A stretch of DNA of 64,000 bases, from the NCBI GenBank assembly GCA_965223755.1, contig CBDCXF010000001.1, forward strand, positions 682,001 through 746,000, in the 5' to 3' direction. The translations under genes were made by a program, and so were the position numbers. Position 1 is the first letter of the stretch. The number at the start of each line of letters is the position of its first letter. Under the pieces are notes generated by a model. That model was not told the DNA's origin. It was given only the letters and a program-made list of their open reading frames with translations, and made no database searches. The DNA comes from CBDCXF01 sp965223755 (GTDB lineage: Bacteria; Acidobacteriota; Thermoanaerobaculia; Multivoradales; JAHEKO01). This document shows, piece after piece, positions 9,716 to 17,921 of this stretch.

Positions 9716-10989
9716 ACGCCGAGGTGGATCAAAGGCGGCGCTTTTGCCTGTTGGTCGACTTCCCAGCATTGACCCAGGTCGGCAATCCACTCATCGTCAG
9801 AGTGGCGCAAATAGGCCGTCGCCAAGGTATCACCCGCGCTAACCACGTCGCCGATCTGCGCCCTGCTGCGCAGGGACACACTGGGATCCAGATTTCCACC
9901 CGCGAAGGCTTTGCCCTGGATCAGCCAACCCAATCGACGTACGTGGACGCTCGCCAAGACCCCACTTTGCTGCGCGACGATGGGCACCGCAATTGGAGCG
10001 ATGTCAAAGATCGGATTGGCGGCCCAGCGTTCATCTGCACCCTGCGACACCGTCCAGCGCAGAAAGCGCTCCCGGCCGGCACCCGACCTCAGAACTTGCC
10101 GCAGGTCCTCTTCACTGACATCGCGATCGACCAGGCGGCAGGCTTCGGCAGCCAGGGCAAGAGTCACCTGAATCAAGTCTTGCGGTCCCTCCCCTGAGAG
10201 CACAGCCACCGATTCGGCGACCTCAGCGGAGTGGCCGACCCAATTGCCCAACGGCTGAGACATGTCGGTGAGGTAACCGCTGGAAGCGACTCCAGCGGCA
10301 CGCGTGGTATCGACCAAGCTGTGGAGTAAGGCCTTTCCCAGTTTCGGGTCAGGAAAGATCGCGCCGGAGCCGGTCTTGACGTCGTAGACGACCGCAGCGC
10401 AGCCGAGCGCCACTTTCTTGGACACGATGCTCGAAGTCACCAGCGGAAGCGAGGGAACGGTGCCGGTTCGATCCCGCAAACCGTAGAACACTCGATCCGC
10501 GGGCGCGATGTTCTCGGTCGCCATGCCGATGGCTACGCCAATGTCTTCCAAGCGGCGCACCATGCCGGCGCGGTCCAGGCTCAAGCTCAGTCCCGGAATG
10601 GTCTCCAGTTTGTCCGCTGTGCCTCCGGTATGCCCGAGGGCTCGACCGGTGAGCATCGCCACCGGCACCCCCACTTCGGCCAGCAGCGGGGCAAAGATGA
10701 GCGACACCTTGTCCCCCACTCCGCCGGTGGAATGTTTGTCGACTACGCCCGGAACATCGTCCGCCAACCGCCAGCTCTCACCCGAGTCGACCATCGCCGA
10801 CACCAGGGTCTGCGTCTCCTCGGAGTTCAAGCCGTGAATCGCCGCGGCCATGAGAAACGCCGCCGCCTCGGCCTCGCCCCAGGTACCGGCGACGACTCCA
10901 TCCACTAACTCGCGAATGTCCTCCGCCCCCAGCGCCTGATTGCGGCGCTTGCGGTCCAGGAGAAGAGCCGGGGTCGAGTCGGAACTCAA
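9703..10989 (-). CDS. Pyrimidine-nucleoside / thymidine phosphorylase
   Basis: Nucleoside phosphorylase family II. The phosphate and substrate site motifs are VDKHSTGGVGDKVSL and LTGRALGHTGGTADKLE, and a conserved C-terminal biotinyl-like domain is present. The enzyme splits thymidine or uridine to base plus (deoxy)ribose-1-phosphate. I prefer the TTG at 10989, whose last two bases start the TGA stop of the upstream TPR gene (TTGA overlap). It gives 428 residues, normal for Pdp/DeoA. The ATG at 11046 would overlap the upstream gene by 61 bases and add an Arg-rich tail. Pdp versus DeoA specificity cannot be decided here. Confidence 0.92.
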   Translation of the reverse strand: MSSDSTPALLLDRKRRNQALGAEDIRELVDGVVAGTWGEAEAAAFLMAAAIHGLNSEETQTLVSAMVDSGESWRLADDVPGVVDKHSTGGVGDKVSLIFAPLLAEVGVPVAMLTGRALGHTGGTADKLETIPGLSLSLDRAGMVRRLEDIGVAIGMATENIAPADRVFYGLRDRTGTVPSLPLVTSSIVSKKVALGCAAVVYDVKTGSGAIFPDPKLGKALLHSLVDTTRAAGVASSGYLTDMSQPLGNWVGHSAEVAESVAVLSGEGPQDLIQVTLALAAEACRLVDRDVSEEDLRQVLRSGAGRERFLRWTVSQGADERWAANPIFDIAPIAVPIVAQQSGVLASVHVRRLGWLIQGKAFAGGNLDPSVSLRSRAQIGDVVSAGDTLATAYLRHSDDEWIADLGQCWEVDQQAKAPPLIHLGVAKS

Positions 10990-11612
10990 CGGCCGTCGGT
11001 GCCTGCTACGGATTCGCCGGCCAATTGTCGCGCCGCGGCCGTCCACGGCGACGCCGCATGATCGGCGGCGAGCGTTGCCACAACCTCGTCCACTTCTTCA
11101 GATCTTCCCGCAGCCTGAAGTGCGGAGGCGCGTTCGTAGAGCCGCAAATCTTCCGGGAGAATTCCTTCCTGGTCGAGGAGGGCCAGAGCCTCATCGAGTT
11201 CGCCACTCTTGCGAGCAGCGCGCACTCGATTGAGGTTGGCGACCACGGTAACTGCGTCGAGATCGCCGCCGGCGACCCGCTCCCATAGCTCGGCAGCCCG
11301 CTCCGGTTCGGCGGCGGCGCGGTACAACCCGGCCAGGCGTCCGGCATCGCCACCGTAGCTCTCCTCGACTTCGGTCAGCGCTGCGGTCTCCACGGAATCC
11401 CCACCGACCGCCTGCGCCAACTGATACGACGCCTCAGCTTGTTTCTCCCGCACCGATTGCAGCCACAAACCCACCAAGGCGGCAAGGACCGCGAGAACGC
11501 CAAAGCCAATGACAATGCGCTTCCAGTTTGTGGCGATGTACTCGACGCCGGTCTCCAGCGCCTCTCCTACTTCGTCCCGCCGCAGCTCGTCGCGGCTCAG
11601 ATGATCTGACAT
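10986..11612 (-). CDS. YfgM-like membrane-anchored TPR protein
   Basis: 208 residues. A short acidic cytoplasmic start (MSDHLSRDELRRDEVGEALE) is followed by one membrane helix (about 33-52, IVIGFGVLAVLAALVGLWLQ) and a periplasmic helical region with TPR-type helix pairs rich in Ala and Glu. This layout matches the YfgM/DUF2133 group, which binds SecYEG and periplasmic chaperones in E. coli. The pyrimidine phosphorylase gene overlaps its stop, although no functional tie is obvious. Upstream is a roughly 250-base AT-richer region shared with the dockerin gene at 11870, which is transcribed the other way. Confidence 0.75.
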   Translation of the reverse strand: MSDHLSRDELRRDEVGEALETGVEYIATNWKRIVIGFGVLAVLAALVGLWLQSVREKQAEASYQLAQAVGGDSVETAALTEVEESYGGDAGRLAGLYRAAAEPERAAELWERVAGGDLDAVTVVANLNRVRAARKSGELDEALALLDQEGILPEDLRLYERASALQAAGRSEEVDEVVATLAADHAASPWTAAARQLAGESVAGTDGR

Positions 11613-11817
11613 AGATGTTTCCTTTGTTTACAGCAGTGCGATAGCTGTTTCGTAGTGCACTGCTCGGCCTGGCCGGGGAGTCTACTTCACCGGAACCAGC
11701 GATCTCCAATTCCCAGCGAGGATTCTGCCGCAAAGAGATCTCCGCCATGTGATCTCTGTTACACACTGTTCTCAAATCGTCCATCTACGATCTTTCTGTT
11801 CAAAACAATTTCGAAGA

Positions 11818-11836
11818 GACGATGATTCGCATCGTC
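11818..11836. promoter_or_regulatory. Inverted repeat in the leader of the dockerin gene
   Basis: GACGATG-ATTCG-CATCGTC is a perfect 7-base-arm inverted repeat ending 33 bases before the ATG of the dockerin-only gene. It could be an mRNA hairpin or an operator. The surrounding leader is clearly AT-richer than the neighbouring genes. Confidence 0.4.
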
Positions 11837-11869
11837 TTGGCGAAGTGTTGAAACCGGAGGAGGATGAAG

Positions 11870-12373
11870 ATGAAACGATTAATCTTGGTGGCGCTGGTGT
11901 TCCCTTCGATTACTTTTGCCCAGTCCCCGTGTTGCAGTCTGGGAGATGTCAATGGGAGTGGCACCGTCTCGGCCGCAGATCTCTCTACGATCCAAAAGCA
12001 CCTTCTCGACATCCAGTGCCTGGATTCACCCGAGGCGACATGTCAGGGCGATGTCGATGGTGACGGATTGCTCACTGAAGCAGATCGCGACTTGATCCAA
12101 CGCTATCTACTTGGCTACATCCAAACTTTTCCACGCTGTGGCGATCTCGATGGTAATGGTTTTCTCGATTGGGCATCTAATGAGGGCGACCTCAATTTCT
12201 TCACCAGTTGCTTTTTCAACCCAATGCAGCCGGGATGTGCCAACGCGGATGCCGATAACGACGGCGATATTGACGCCGACGACCTCGACATCTTTCTGCG
12301 TCACCGCGAAGGAGACTTCACCAGTTTTCCCGGCTGTGAATGTGGAGAGGGAGCCTGCGCTGACCCTATGTAG
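11870..12373 (+). CDS. Secreted dockerin-only protein
   Basis: About 167 residues. The signal peptide is MKRLILVALVFPSITFAQ. I prefer the ATG at 11870 because GGAGGAGG ends 6 bases before it and would abut the ATG at 11864. The mature protein is almost wholly calcium-loop modules: GDVNGSGTVSAADL and GDVDGDGLLTEADR form one dockerin pair, and GDLDGNGFLDW and ADADNDGDIDADDL form a second, less regular pair. Several Cys residues (CCS near the start, CECGEGAC at the end) may form disulfides. No catalytic domain exists, so it could be an adaptor or a calcium-binding surface protein. It stands alone between a divergent gene and a convergent tRNA. Confidence 0.8.
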   Translation: MKRLILVALVFPSITFAQSPCCSLGDVNGSGTVSAADLSTIQKHLLDIQCLDSPEATCQGDVDGDGLLTEADRDLIQRYLLGYIQTFPRCGDLDGNGFLDWASNEGDLNFFTSCFFNPMQPGCANADADNDGDIDADDLDIFLRHREGDFTSFPGCECGEGACADPM

Positions 12374-12422
12374 CGAACACGCAACTCAGGCGACGATTAC
12401 TGAACCCTCTGAGGTGATCAGA

Positions 12423-12499
12423 TGGTGCGGCTGGGAGGATTCGAACCCCCGACCTAGAGCTTAGGAGGCTCCCGCTCTATCCTACTGAGCTACAGCCGC
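12423..12499 (-). tRNA. tRNA-Arg (anticodon CCT)
   Basis: On the minus strand the acceptor arms GCGGCTG and CAGCCGC pair fully. The D-arm is GCTC...GAGC, and the anticodon loop CTCCTAA, on a GGAGC/GCTCT stem, gives CCT (reads AGG). The T-arm holds GGTTCGAATCC. The discriminator A at 12426 is followed by an encoded CCA at 12423-12425. It is transcribed towards the dockerin gene. Confidence 0.95.
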
Positions 12500-12553
12500 A
12501 GCGTTCGTAGTCTACGTGGTTCCGGAAGGTCCTTTGGCCTGCTGATTGGATCT

Positions 12554-13072
12554 CTAGTATTGGAGCAAGGGCTCCAGCCGATAGTCGCCAACGACCTCGC
12601 GGCCCTTGAGGGCAGTTAACTCGATGAGCACGGTGATGGCGACCACTTCGGCACCTAGCTCGGTAATGAGTTCCGCCGAGGCTCGTGCCGTACCGCCGGT
12701 GGCGATGAGGTCATCAACGAGCAGGACTTTGTCCCCAGGCTCGACGGCGTCGGCGTGGATCTCGACCGTGTCGGTGCCGTACTCAAGGTCGTAGGAACGC
12801 GAGCGGGTTTCGGCCGGCAGTTTGCCGATCTTGCGCACCGGTATGAACCCGACGTTGAGTTCGTAGGCGACCACCGGACCGAGAATGAATCCGCGGGATT
12901 CGATGCCGACCACCTTGTCGATTTTCTCCGTGCCCACAACGTCGACCATGCCGTGCACCGCCTTGCGAAAGCCGATTGGATCCTTGAGCAAGGTGGTGAT
13001 GTCGTAGAAGAGAATCCCCGGCTTGGGGAAGTTGGGGATTTCACGAATGTAACTTTTCAGATCCTCAGACAT
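12554..13072 (-). CDS. apt: Adenine phosphoribosyltransferase
   Basis: 172 residues from the ATG at 13072 (MSEDLKSYIREIPNFPKPGI, the usual APRT start). The PRPP loop VLLVDDLIATGGTA and the GIESRGFILG flexible-loop region are intact. It converts adenine plus PRPP to AMP. The same frame is open far upstream to 13744, but that part is only the shadow of the YqaA-like gene. It is the last gene of the long leftward array and, with mtnP four genes upstream, would recycle the adenine that MTA phosphorylase releases. The tRNA-Arg lies 55 bases beyond its stop. Confidence 0.95.
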   Translation of the reverse strand: MSEDLKSYIREIPNFPKPGILFYDITTLLKDPIGFRKAVHGMVDVVGTEKIDKVVGIESRGFILGPVVAYELNVGFIPVRKIGKLPAETRSRSYDLEYGTDTVEIHADAVEPGDKVLLVDDLIATGGTARASAELITELGAEVVAITVLIELTALKGREVVGDYRLEPLLQY

Positions 13073-13158
13073 CTTGATTTCCTTGCCGCTCCTAGCTTGT
13101 AGCCCTCGGTTTATGATTGCAGGAGCAACCCAGCCAAGAGAATTTGCCGAAATTTTCC

Positions 13159-13785
13159 TTAGGATTCCCCCGCATCCACTTGGCGGCTCGCGCGCCCGAC
13201 CCCATGCCCGAATAACCAGAATCCGCCGATCAGCAGGATAACAAAGGCGATCGAGAGGATCCCCAGGTAGTCCTCGATGAAGGCGTGAATCGGTTCGCCA
13301 AAGAGGCGAATGAGGCCGGCGACGAGAAAGAAGCGTGCCGAACGCGACAACGCCGAGGCGATAACGAAGACACGGAAATTGACCGCGAAGACACCACCCG
13401 CGATGGTAAAAACCTTGTACGGAATCGGCGTGAATCCGGCAATGCCGGTGGCCCAGGCATTGTAGCGGTCGTAGAGCTCTTCGACCCGCTCGACGCTCGG
13501 CCCGCCAAACATACGCTGCAAGACCGGCCGTCCGCCCCAGATACCGATGCCATAGCCCGCCATGCCGCCGAGTACCGAACCCAGGCTGCAAACGGCCGCG
13601 AACCACAGCCAGCGCGACGGATCGCCCAGCACCAACGCGATCAGCAAGACGTCGGCAGCGATGGGAAAGAAGCTGCTCTCGGCGAAGGCCAACAGAAACA
13701 GTGCCCACGAACCATACGGGGAGTAGGCCCAGCTTTCCGTCCACTGCAGCAACCCGTGCAACCAGGCTTCAAAGCGCGCCCACAT
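13159..13785 (-). CDS. YqaA/DedA-type membrane protein (SNARE-associated/VTT domain)
   Basis: 208 residues from the ATG at 13785, which GGGAGGGAG precedes. The ATG at 13803 would overlap pcm and lacks this site. Several membrane helices flank the VTT/SNARE-associated domain, with the re-entrant pattern FAESSFFPIAADVLLIALVLG near the start and TPIPYKVFTIAGG in the middle. DedA relatives act as undecaprenyl-phosphate or phospholipid flippases. The YqaA branch is less studied, so transport of a lipid carrier is only an inference. It starts 3 bases after the pcm stop and is followed by apt. Confidence 0.82.
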   Translation of the reverse strand: MWARFEAWLHGLLQWTESWAYSPYGSWALFLLAFAESSFFPIAADVLLIALVLGDPSRWLWFAAVCSLGSVLGGMAGYGIGIWGGRPVLQRMFGGPSVERVEELYDRYNAWATGIAGFTPIPYKVFTIAGGVFAVNFRVFVIASALSRSARFFLVAGLIRLFGEPIHAFIEDYLGILSIAFVILLIGGFWLFGHGVGRASRQVDAGES

Positions 13786-13787
13786 TT

Positions 13788-14441
13788 TTAGTCTCCCTCC
13801 CAACCGTCCCGGCCGATGAGGGGAACGAATGCCACCGGCTCCCCCGCCTGGCGGGTGATCTCCTCACCCCGCCGGTCGTAAACCACTAGGCGCTGGGTCT
13901 CCCGCGACCCCTCGGGCAGGACCAACCTGCCACCGTCGGCGAGTTGTTGCAGCAGCGCATCGGGAACGCGCGGCGCTCCGGCGGTGACCAAGATGCGGTC
14001 GAATGGGGCCATCTCACTCCAGCCTACGGTGCCGTCAAAGACATGTACCTTGACGTTGTCCAAGCCCAGGCTGCGCAGGCGCTGTACCGCATCGCTTGCC
14101 AACTCGCCTATGCGCTCCAAGCTGAACACTCTCTTGGCCAGGTGCGCCAGAATCGCCGCCTGGTAGCCGGAGCCGGTGCCGATCTCCAGCACGCTGTGGT
14201 CCGCGTCGACCGCCAGCAACTCACTCATGCGAGCCACGACATAGGGCTGAGAGATCGTCTGGCCACGACCGATGGCCAGCGCCACATCGCGATAGGCCTG
14301 CGGCTCGAGGTTTTCGGGAATGAACAGCTCCCGTGGTACTTCGCCGATCGCTTCGAGTACACGTCGATCGGCGATGCCGCGCCGTTCCAAAAGACGCACC
14401 ATGCGCTCGCGGCGCAAGCTCTTGGCTACTTCGATCGCCAT
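13788..14441 (-). CDS. pcm: Protein-L-isoaspartate O-methyltransferase
   Basis: 217 residues from the ATG at 14441 (MAIEVAKSLRRERMVRLLE). The longer ATG at 14495 would run 47 bases into surE. The SAM-binding motif LEIGTGSGYQAAILA and the PCMT-specific GRGQTISQPYVVARM substrate region are present. The enzyme methylates isoaspartyl residues to start their repair. It lies directly after surE, an arrangement long known from E. coli and many other bacteria, where the two genes are linked to stress survival. Confidence 0.95.
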   Translation of the reverse strand: MAIEVAKSLRRERMVRLLERRGIADRRVLEAIGEVPRELFIPENLEPQAYRDVALAIGRGQTISQPYVVARMSELLAVDADHSVLEIGTGSGYQAAILAHLAKRVFSLERIGELASDAVQRLRSLGLDNVKVHVFDGTVGWSEMAPFDRILVTAGAPRVPDALLQQLADGGRLVLPEGSRETQRLVVYDRRGEEITRQAGEPVAFVPLIGRDGWEGD

Positions 14442-14448
14442 TCCGCGG

Positions 14449-15231
14449 CTACCTTGAGCTCCCGTCCGTCGCTGAAGAGGGCCGCAGCTTGCCAATCAGG
14501 TATGCCAACTTGGGATCGCCGGCCAACTCGCGATAATCGGTGAGGTCGAGGTGCAGCGGCGTCACCGATACTTCGCCGCCCTCGATCGCGGCATGATCGG
14601 TCCCGGGCTCGTTCTCCCACTCGGGCGTGCCCGAGATCCAAAAGTAGCTCCTGCCACGCGGATCGGTCTTTTCCGAGATCACCTGCTTGTAGGTGCGCCG
14701 CCCCAGGCGCGTCAGGACCGCGTTGTCGAAGTCCCTGGGTGGAAAGTTGACGTTCAAGAGGAGATCCTCCGTGACTCCCTCTTCAACCAGTAACTCCACC
14801 AAACCGCGCGCGAAGCGCGCTGCGGCCGCCATGTCGGGGCTTTCGTCACGCTGCGAGAATGCGATCGAAGGGATGCCGAGGAGCGAGCCCTCGAAGGTGG
14901 CGCTGACGGTACCCGAGTAGGTCACGTCATCGCCGAGATTGAGGCCATGATTGATCCCCGACAACACCAGATTGGGACGGCGATTTTCGAGTAGCCACAG
15001 AATCGCCAAGTTGACGCAGTCCGTGGGCGTGCCGTCGACCGCGTAGACGTTTTCCTCACGCTGCTCCATGCGCAGCGGCCGGTGCAGGGTCAGGGCATGG
15101 CCGGAAGCACTTTGCTCGCGGTCCGGTGCGACCACGATGACCTCGGCGACTTTTTCCATTTCAGCCGCCAGGGCGCGCAGCCCGGGCGCCATGACACCGT
15201 CATCGTTGGTGAGGAGAAAACGGGGACGAAT
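14449..15231 (-). CDS. surE: 5'/3'-nucleotidase SurE, apparently started at ATT
   Basis: The SurE metal motif NDDGVMAPG lies at the very N-terminus of all family members. The first usual start in frame (ATG at 15192) falls inside this motif and would remove its catalytic Asp pair. The frame runs upstream only to the mtnP stop codon. In that interval the only near-cognate codon giving a normal N-terminus is ATT at 15229-15231 (x-RPRFLLTNDDG), and GAGGAG ends 7 bases before it. This gives 260 residues. Other motifs (SGINHGLNLGDDVTYSGTV) are intact. It dephosphorylates nucleoside monophosphates. Either ATT is used, as in infC, or there is a base error here. Confidence 0.88.
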   Translation of the reverse strand: MRPRFLLTNDDGVMAPGLRALAAEMEKVAEVIVVAPDREQSASGHALTLHRPLRMEQREENVYAVDGTPTDCVNLAILWLLENRRPNLVLSGINHGLNLGDDVTYSGTVSATFEGSLLGIPSIAFSQRDESPDMAAAARFARGLVELLVEEGVTEDLLLNVNFPPRDFDNAVLTRLGRRTYKQVISEKTDPRGRSYFWISGTPEWENEPGTDHAAIEGGEVSVTPLHLDLTDYRELAGDPKLAYLIGKLRPSSATDGSSR

Positions 15232-15243
15232 GACCGGACTCCT

Positions 15244-16125
15244 CTATTCGCTCAGGTAGGGAGCCAGGATCGGCCGCAACGCCTCGATCGTACTCTCCGG
15301 CACCAAATCCAGGTCGGTCACCAGCGATTGCCCCAGAACCCCGCGATGCGGGCTCGGGCTGTCGGGAATGCGCCCCAAGATCTCGGCCAGCGCCGACTGC
15401 GCCGTGCGTACGTTCTGCTGAATGACTTCCATCACTGCGACTCCGCTGACGTCCTCTTCTTCTTCGTGCCAGCAGTCGTAGTCGGTCACCATCGCCAGAG
15501 TGGCGTAGCTCATCTCGGCTTCGCGAGCCAGTTTCGCCTCCTGCAAGTTGGTCATGCCGATGATGTCCATGCCCCACGAACGGTAGACGTTGGACTCCGC
15601 CCGGGTCGAAAACTGCGGACCTTCCATGTTGACGTAGGTGCCGCCCTCGTGGACCGTCGCGCCGGCCTCGCGAGCTCCCTCGACCAAGATCGCCGCCAGA
15701 TCCATGCACACCGGTTCGGCGATCGAGACGTGGGCGACCAGGCCCTCGCCGAAGAAGGTATCGGGACGGTGACGGGTGCGATCGTAGAACTGGTGCGGCA
15801 CCACGATCTGCGTCGGTTCGTACTGGATCTGCAAAGAGCCGACCGCGGACACCGACACGATCCACTCCACCCCCAGGCTTTTTAGCCCCCACAAATTGGC
15901 GCGAAAGTTCAGTTCCGAAGGCAGGATGCGGTGCCCCCGGGCGTGGCGCGGCAAGAATGCGACTTTGCGTCCTCCGCCATCCTCGGTGGCCAGCCGCCCG
16001 ATGATGTAGGCATCCGACGGATCGCCCCAGGGCGTCTCGATTTGTCGTTCTTCGATGACCTCAAGGCCTTCCATTTCGTACAGGCCGCTGCCCCCGATAA
16101 CCCCTAATTTGATGCTGTCGCTCAT
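15244..16125 (-). CDS. mtnP: S-methyl-5'-thioadenosine phosphorylase
   Basis: 293 residues of the PNP/MTAP family 2 fold. It has the N-terminal GGSGLYEMEG phosphate-binding segment, PRHARGHRILPSE (the family's R-H loop) and NMEGPQFSTRAESN, the substrate-binding methionine and acid region. It splits MTA, a by-product of polyamine and quorum-signal synthesis, into adenine and methylthioribose-1-phosphate. The apt gene in the same array can then recover adenine as AMP. It starts 18 bases after the Gfo/Idh gene stop. Its own stop is 12 bases before the proposed surE start. Confidence 0.93.
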   Translation of the reverse strand: MSDSIKLGVIGGSGLYEMEGLEVIEERQIETPWGDPSDAYIIGRLATEDGGGRKVAFLPRHARGHRILPSELNFRANLWGLKSLGVEWIVSVSAVGSLQIQYEPTQIVVPHQFYDRTRHRPDTFFGEGLVAHVSIAEPVCMDLAAILVEGAREAGATVHEGGTYVNMEGPQFSTRAESNVYRSWGMDIIGMTNLQEAKLAREAEMSYATLAMVTDYDCWHEEEEDVSGVAVMEVIQQNVRTAQSALAEILGRIPDSPSPHRGVLGQSLVTDLDLVPESTIEALRPILAPYLSE

Positions 16126-16143
16126 TGCGTCATCTCCGTGGTT

Positions 16144-17118
16144 CTAATGATTCAAGCTCGGATGGTCGGTTCGCCGGTTCTCTTCAATTGCGTCACTGAT
16201 CGCCGCCGCGGTTTGCAGCGCCAGAAGTCCTTGCTCGACCCCAACAACGCCACCGGCGTCTCCTTGGCAGGCATCGACAAAGGCATCCAGTTCAAGGGCC
16301 AGCGGGTTGGCGTCGGGATCTCCAACTTCCTGCCGCGCGATTTGCGGAAGCGCGCCTTCCCCCGGCTCAAGGTGGTAGCGAGTCATGCTTTTGGCTTCGA
16401 AGTCCAGCGAGCAGTAGGTATCTGGAAAGAAAGCCCGCAGTTGCCGTTCTCTCTGCACACTCATGCGCGAAGCGGTGAGGTTGGCGACCATACCCGAGGC
16501 GAATTCAAGGCGCGCATTAGCGATGTCCACGTTGGGCGAAAACGCCGCCGTCCCCAAAGCACGCACTTCGGTGACCTGTCCGGCGTTCAGCTCGCCGAGG
16601 ATCTGCAGGTCATGGATCATCAGATCGGCAATGACGTCGATATCCAAGCTGCGCTGAGTAAAGCCCGAGCGCCGCTGCACCTCCACATAACGCGGGGTTC
16701 GGCCCAGGCTCAGCAGCGCTTGCGTCGCCGGGTTATAAAACTCGATGTGCCCGACGGCCACAATGCGATCTTTTCCAGCCGACTGAATCGCCTTCCCCTC
16801 TTCCACCGTCTTGGCCAACGGCTTCTCGATCAACAGGTGGCAGCCATACCCGAGCGCGGTTTCAGCAACGCCCAGGTGAGCATCCGTCGGCACCGCCACG
16901 ACCAAGGCTTCGCACTCGTCGGCCAGGGCCGCCAGGTCGGCGAACTGGCGGCAGCCGAACTCGTCAGCGACTCCCTCCGCGCGCTCTAAATCGTTGTCGT
17001 AGATGCCGATGAGGTTGACTCGTGGGTTGGCTGCGAGGAGACGAACGTGGTGGTGGCCCATCGCGCCCGTGCCGGCAACGCCGATACGCACCGGATCAGG
17101 CACCGCGTGCCCCGGCAC
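16144..17118 (-). CDS. Gfo/Idh/MocA-family oxidoreductase, in the lipid A cluster (possibly GnnA-like)
   Basis: 324 residues from the ATG at 17118; a GTG at 17103 would reduce the overlap with lpxA. The N-terminal Rossmann loop is GVAGTGAMGHHH, the family's EKP motif appears in LLIEKPLAKT, and the C-terminal domain has VGHIEFYNPA and DLMIHDL. Enzymes of this family placed straight after lpxA include GnnA, which oxidises UDP-GlcNAc at C3 so that lipid A can be built on diamino-glucose with two extra amide links. GnnA needs the aminotransferase GnnB, and none is in this window, so the assignment stays open. Another sugar-nucleotide oxidation is equally possible. Confidence 0.7.
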   Translation of the reverse strand: MPGHAVPDPVRIGVAGTGAMGHHHVRLLAANPRVNLIGIYDNDLERAEGVADEFGCRQFADLAALADECEALVVAVPTDAHLGVAETALGYGCHLLIEKPLAKTVEEGKAIQSAGKDRIVAVGHIEFYNPATQALLSLGRTPRYVEVQRRSGFTQRSLDIDVIADLMIHDLQILGELNAGQVTEVRALGTAAFSPNVDIANARLEFASGMVANLTASRMSVQRERQLRAFFPDTYCSLDFEAKSMTRYHLEPGEGALPQIARQEVGDPDANPLALELDAFVDACQGDAGGVVGVEQGLLALQTAAAISDAIEENRRTDHPSLNH

Positions 17119-17914
17119 GATCGCCGTCGGCCTGTTTGCGAATCACCCCGCGATCGCTGCTCTCGATGAAATCGATCCAGGTTTCAGCGTCGGCGTCGTC
17201 AGCGTACTCGACCTTGATGCGCTCAAGCGCTTGCGAAGTGTTGAGGCCGCTACGAATCAAGAGCCGAAACAGTTCCCCCAGCACCTTGAGGCGGTCGCGC
17301 GAAAATCCCTTGCGCCGCAAACCGATGGTATTGATCCCGTAAGCCTTGGGCGTCGCCCCGACGGTCTTGACGTGAGGCAAAGCATCCCGAGTAATGATGC
17401 TGTAGCCGCCGATGTAGGCGTACTCCCCAACCCGGCAAAACTGATGTACGGCGCTGAAGGCACCTATAGTGGCGTGATCGCCGACGTCGACGTGCCCTGC
17501 CAAAGTTGCATTGTTGACGAAAATGGTCGAATTTCCGACGTGCGAGTCGTGCGCCACGTGGGTATAAACCATAAACAAGTTGTCATCGCCGATGGTGGTC
17601 AAACCGCCTCCGGCCCCGGTGCCGCGGTGGATGGTGCAAAACTCACGAAAGATGTTGCGGTCACCAACTTCGAGGCGGACCTCTTCGCCTTGATACTTAA
17701 CGTCCTGAGGTTCAAAACCGACCGTGGCGTACGGAAAGATCCGGTTCTCGCGACCGAGAACTGTGGGGCCGTGCACCTGGGCGCCGACGGCGATCTCGGT
17801 GTCCTCTCCGACCACCACGCCGGCACCGACGATGGCGTATGCGCCGACGCTGACCCCATCCCCAAGCTCGGCGCGAGGATCGACAATCGCTGTTGCATGA
17901 ATGCGGGCTGCCAT
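17096..17914 (-). CDS. lpxA: UDP-N-acetylglucosamine acyltransferase
   Basis: 272 residues from the ATG at 17914 (MAARIHATAIVDPRAELG). The frame is open to 17977, but that would run into fabZ. It is a left-handed beta-helix of hexapeptide repeats (for example VGAYAIVGAGVVVG), with the catalytic His in the THVAHDSHVGN segment and a helical C-terminal region. It transfers an acyl chain from ACP to UDP-GlcNAc, the first step of lipid A synthesis. It lies 7 bases after fabZ, and the Gfo/Idh gene overlaps its 3' end. Chain-length preference is not predictable from reading alone. Confidence 0.95.
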   Translation of the reverse strand: MAARIHATAIVDPRAELGDGVSVGAYAIVGAGVVVGEDTEIAVGAQVHGPTVLGRENRIFPYATVGFEPQDVKYQGEEVRLEVGDRNIFREFCTIHRGTGAGGGLTTIGDDNLFMVYTHVAHDSHVGNSTIFVNNATLAGHVDVGDHATIGAFSAVHQFCRVGEYAYIGGYSIITRDALPHVKTVGATPKAYGINTIGLRRKGFSRDRLKVLGELFRLLIRSGLNTSQALERIKVEYADDADAETWIDFIESSDRGVIRKQADGDRAGARGA

Positions 17915-17921
17915 GAGAATC

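Noticed and set aside
12554..13744. Single 396-residue frame covering apt and upstream
   Set aside because: Only the last 172 residues are APRT. The upstream part is antisense-type low-complexity sequence over the YqaA-like gene, so I start apt at 13072.
15082..15885. 267-residue rightward open frame
   Set aside because: Antisense to surE and mtnP, both with full family motifs.
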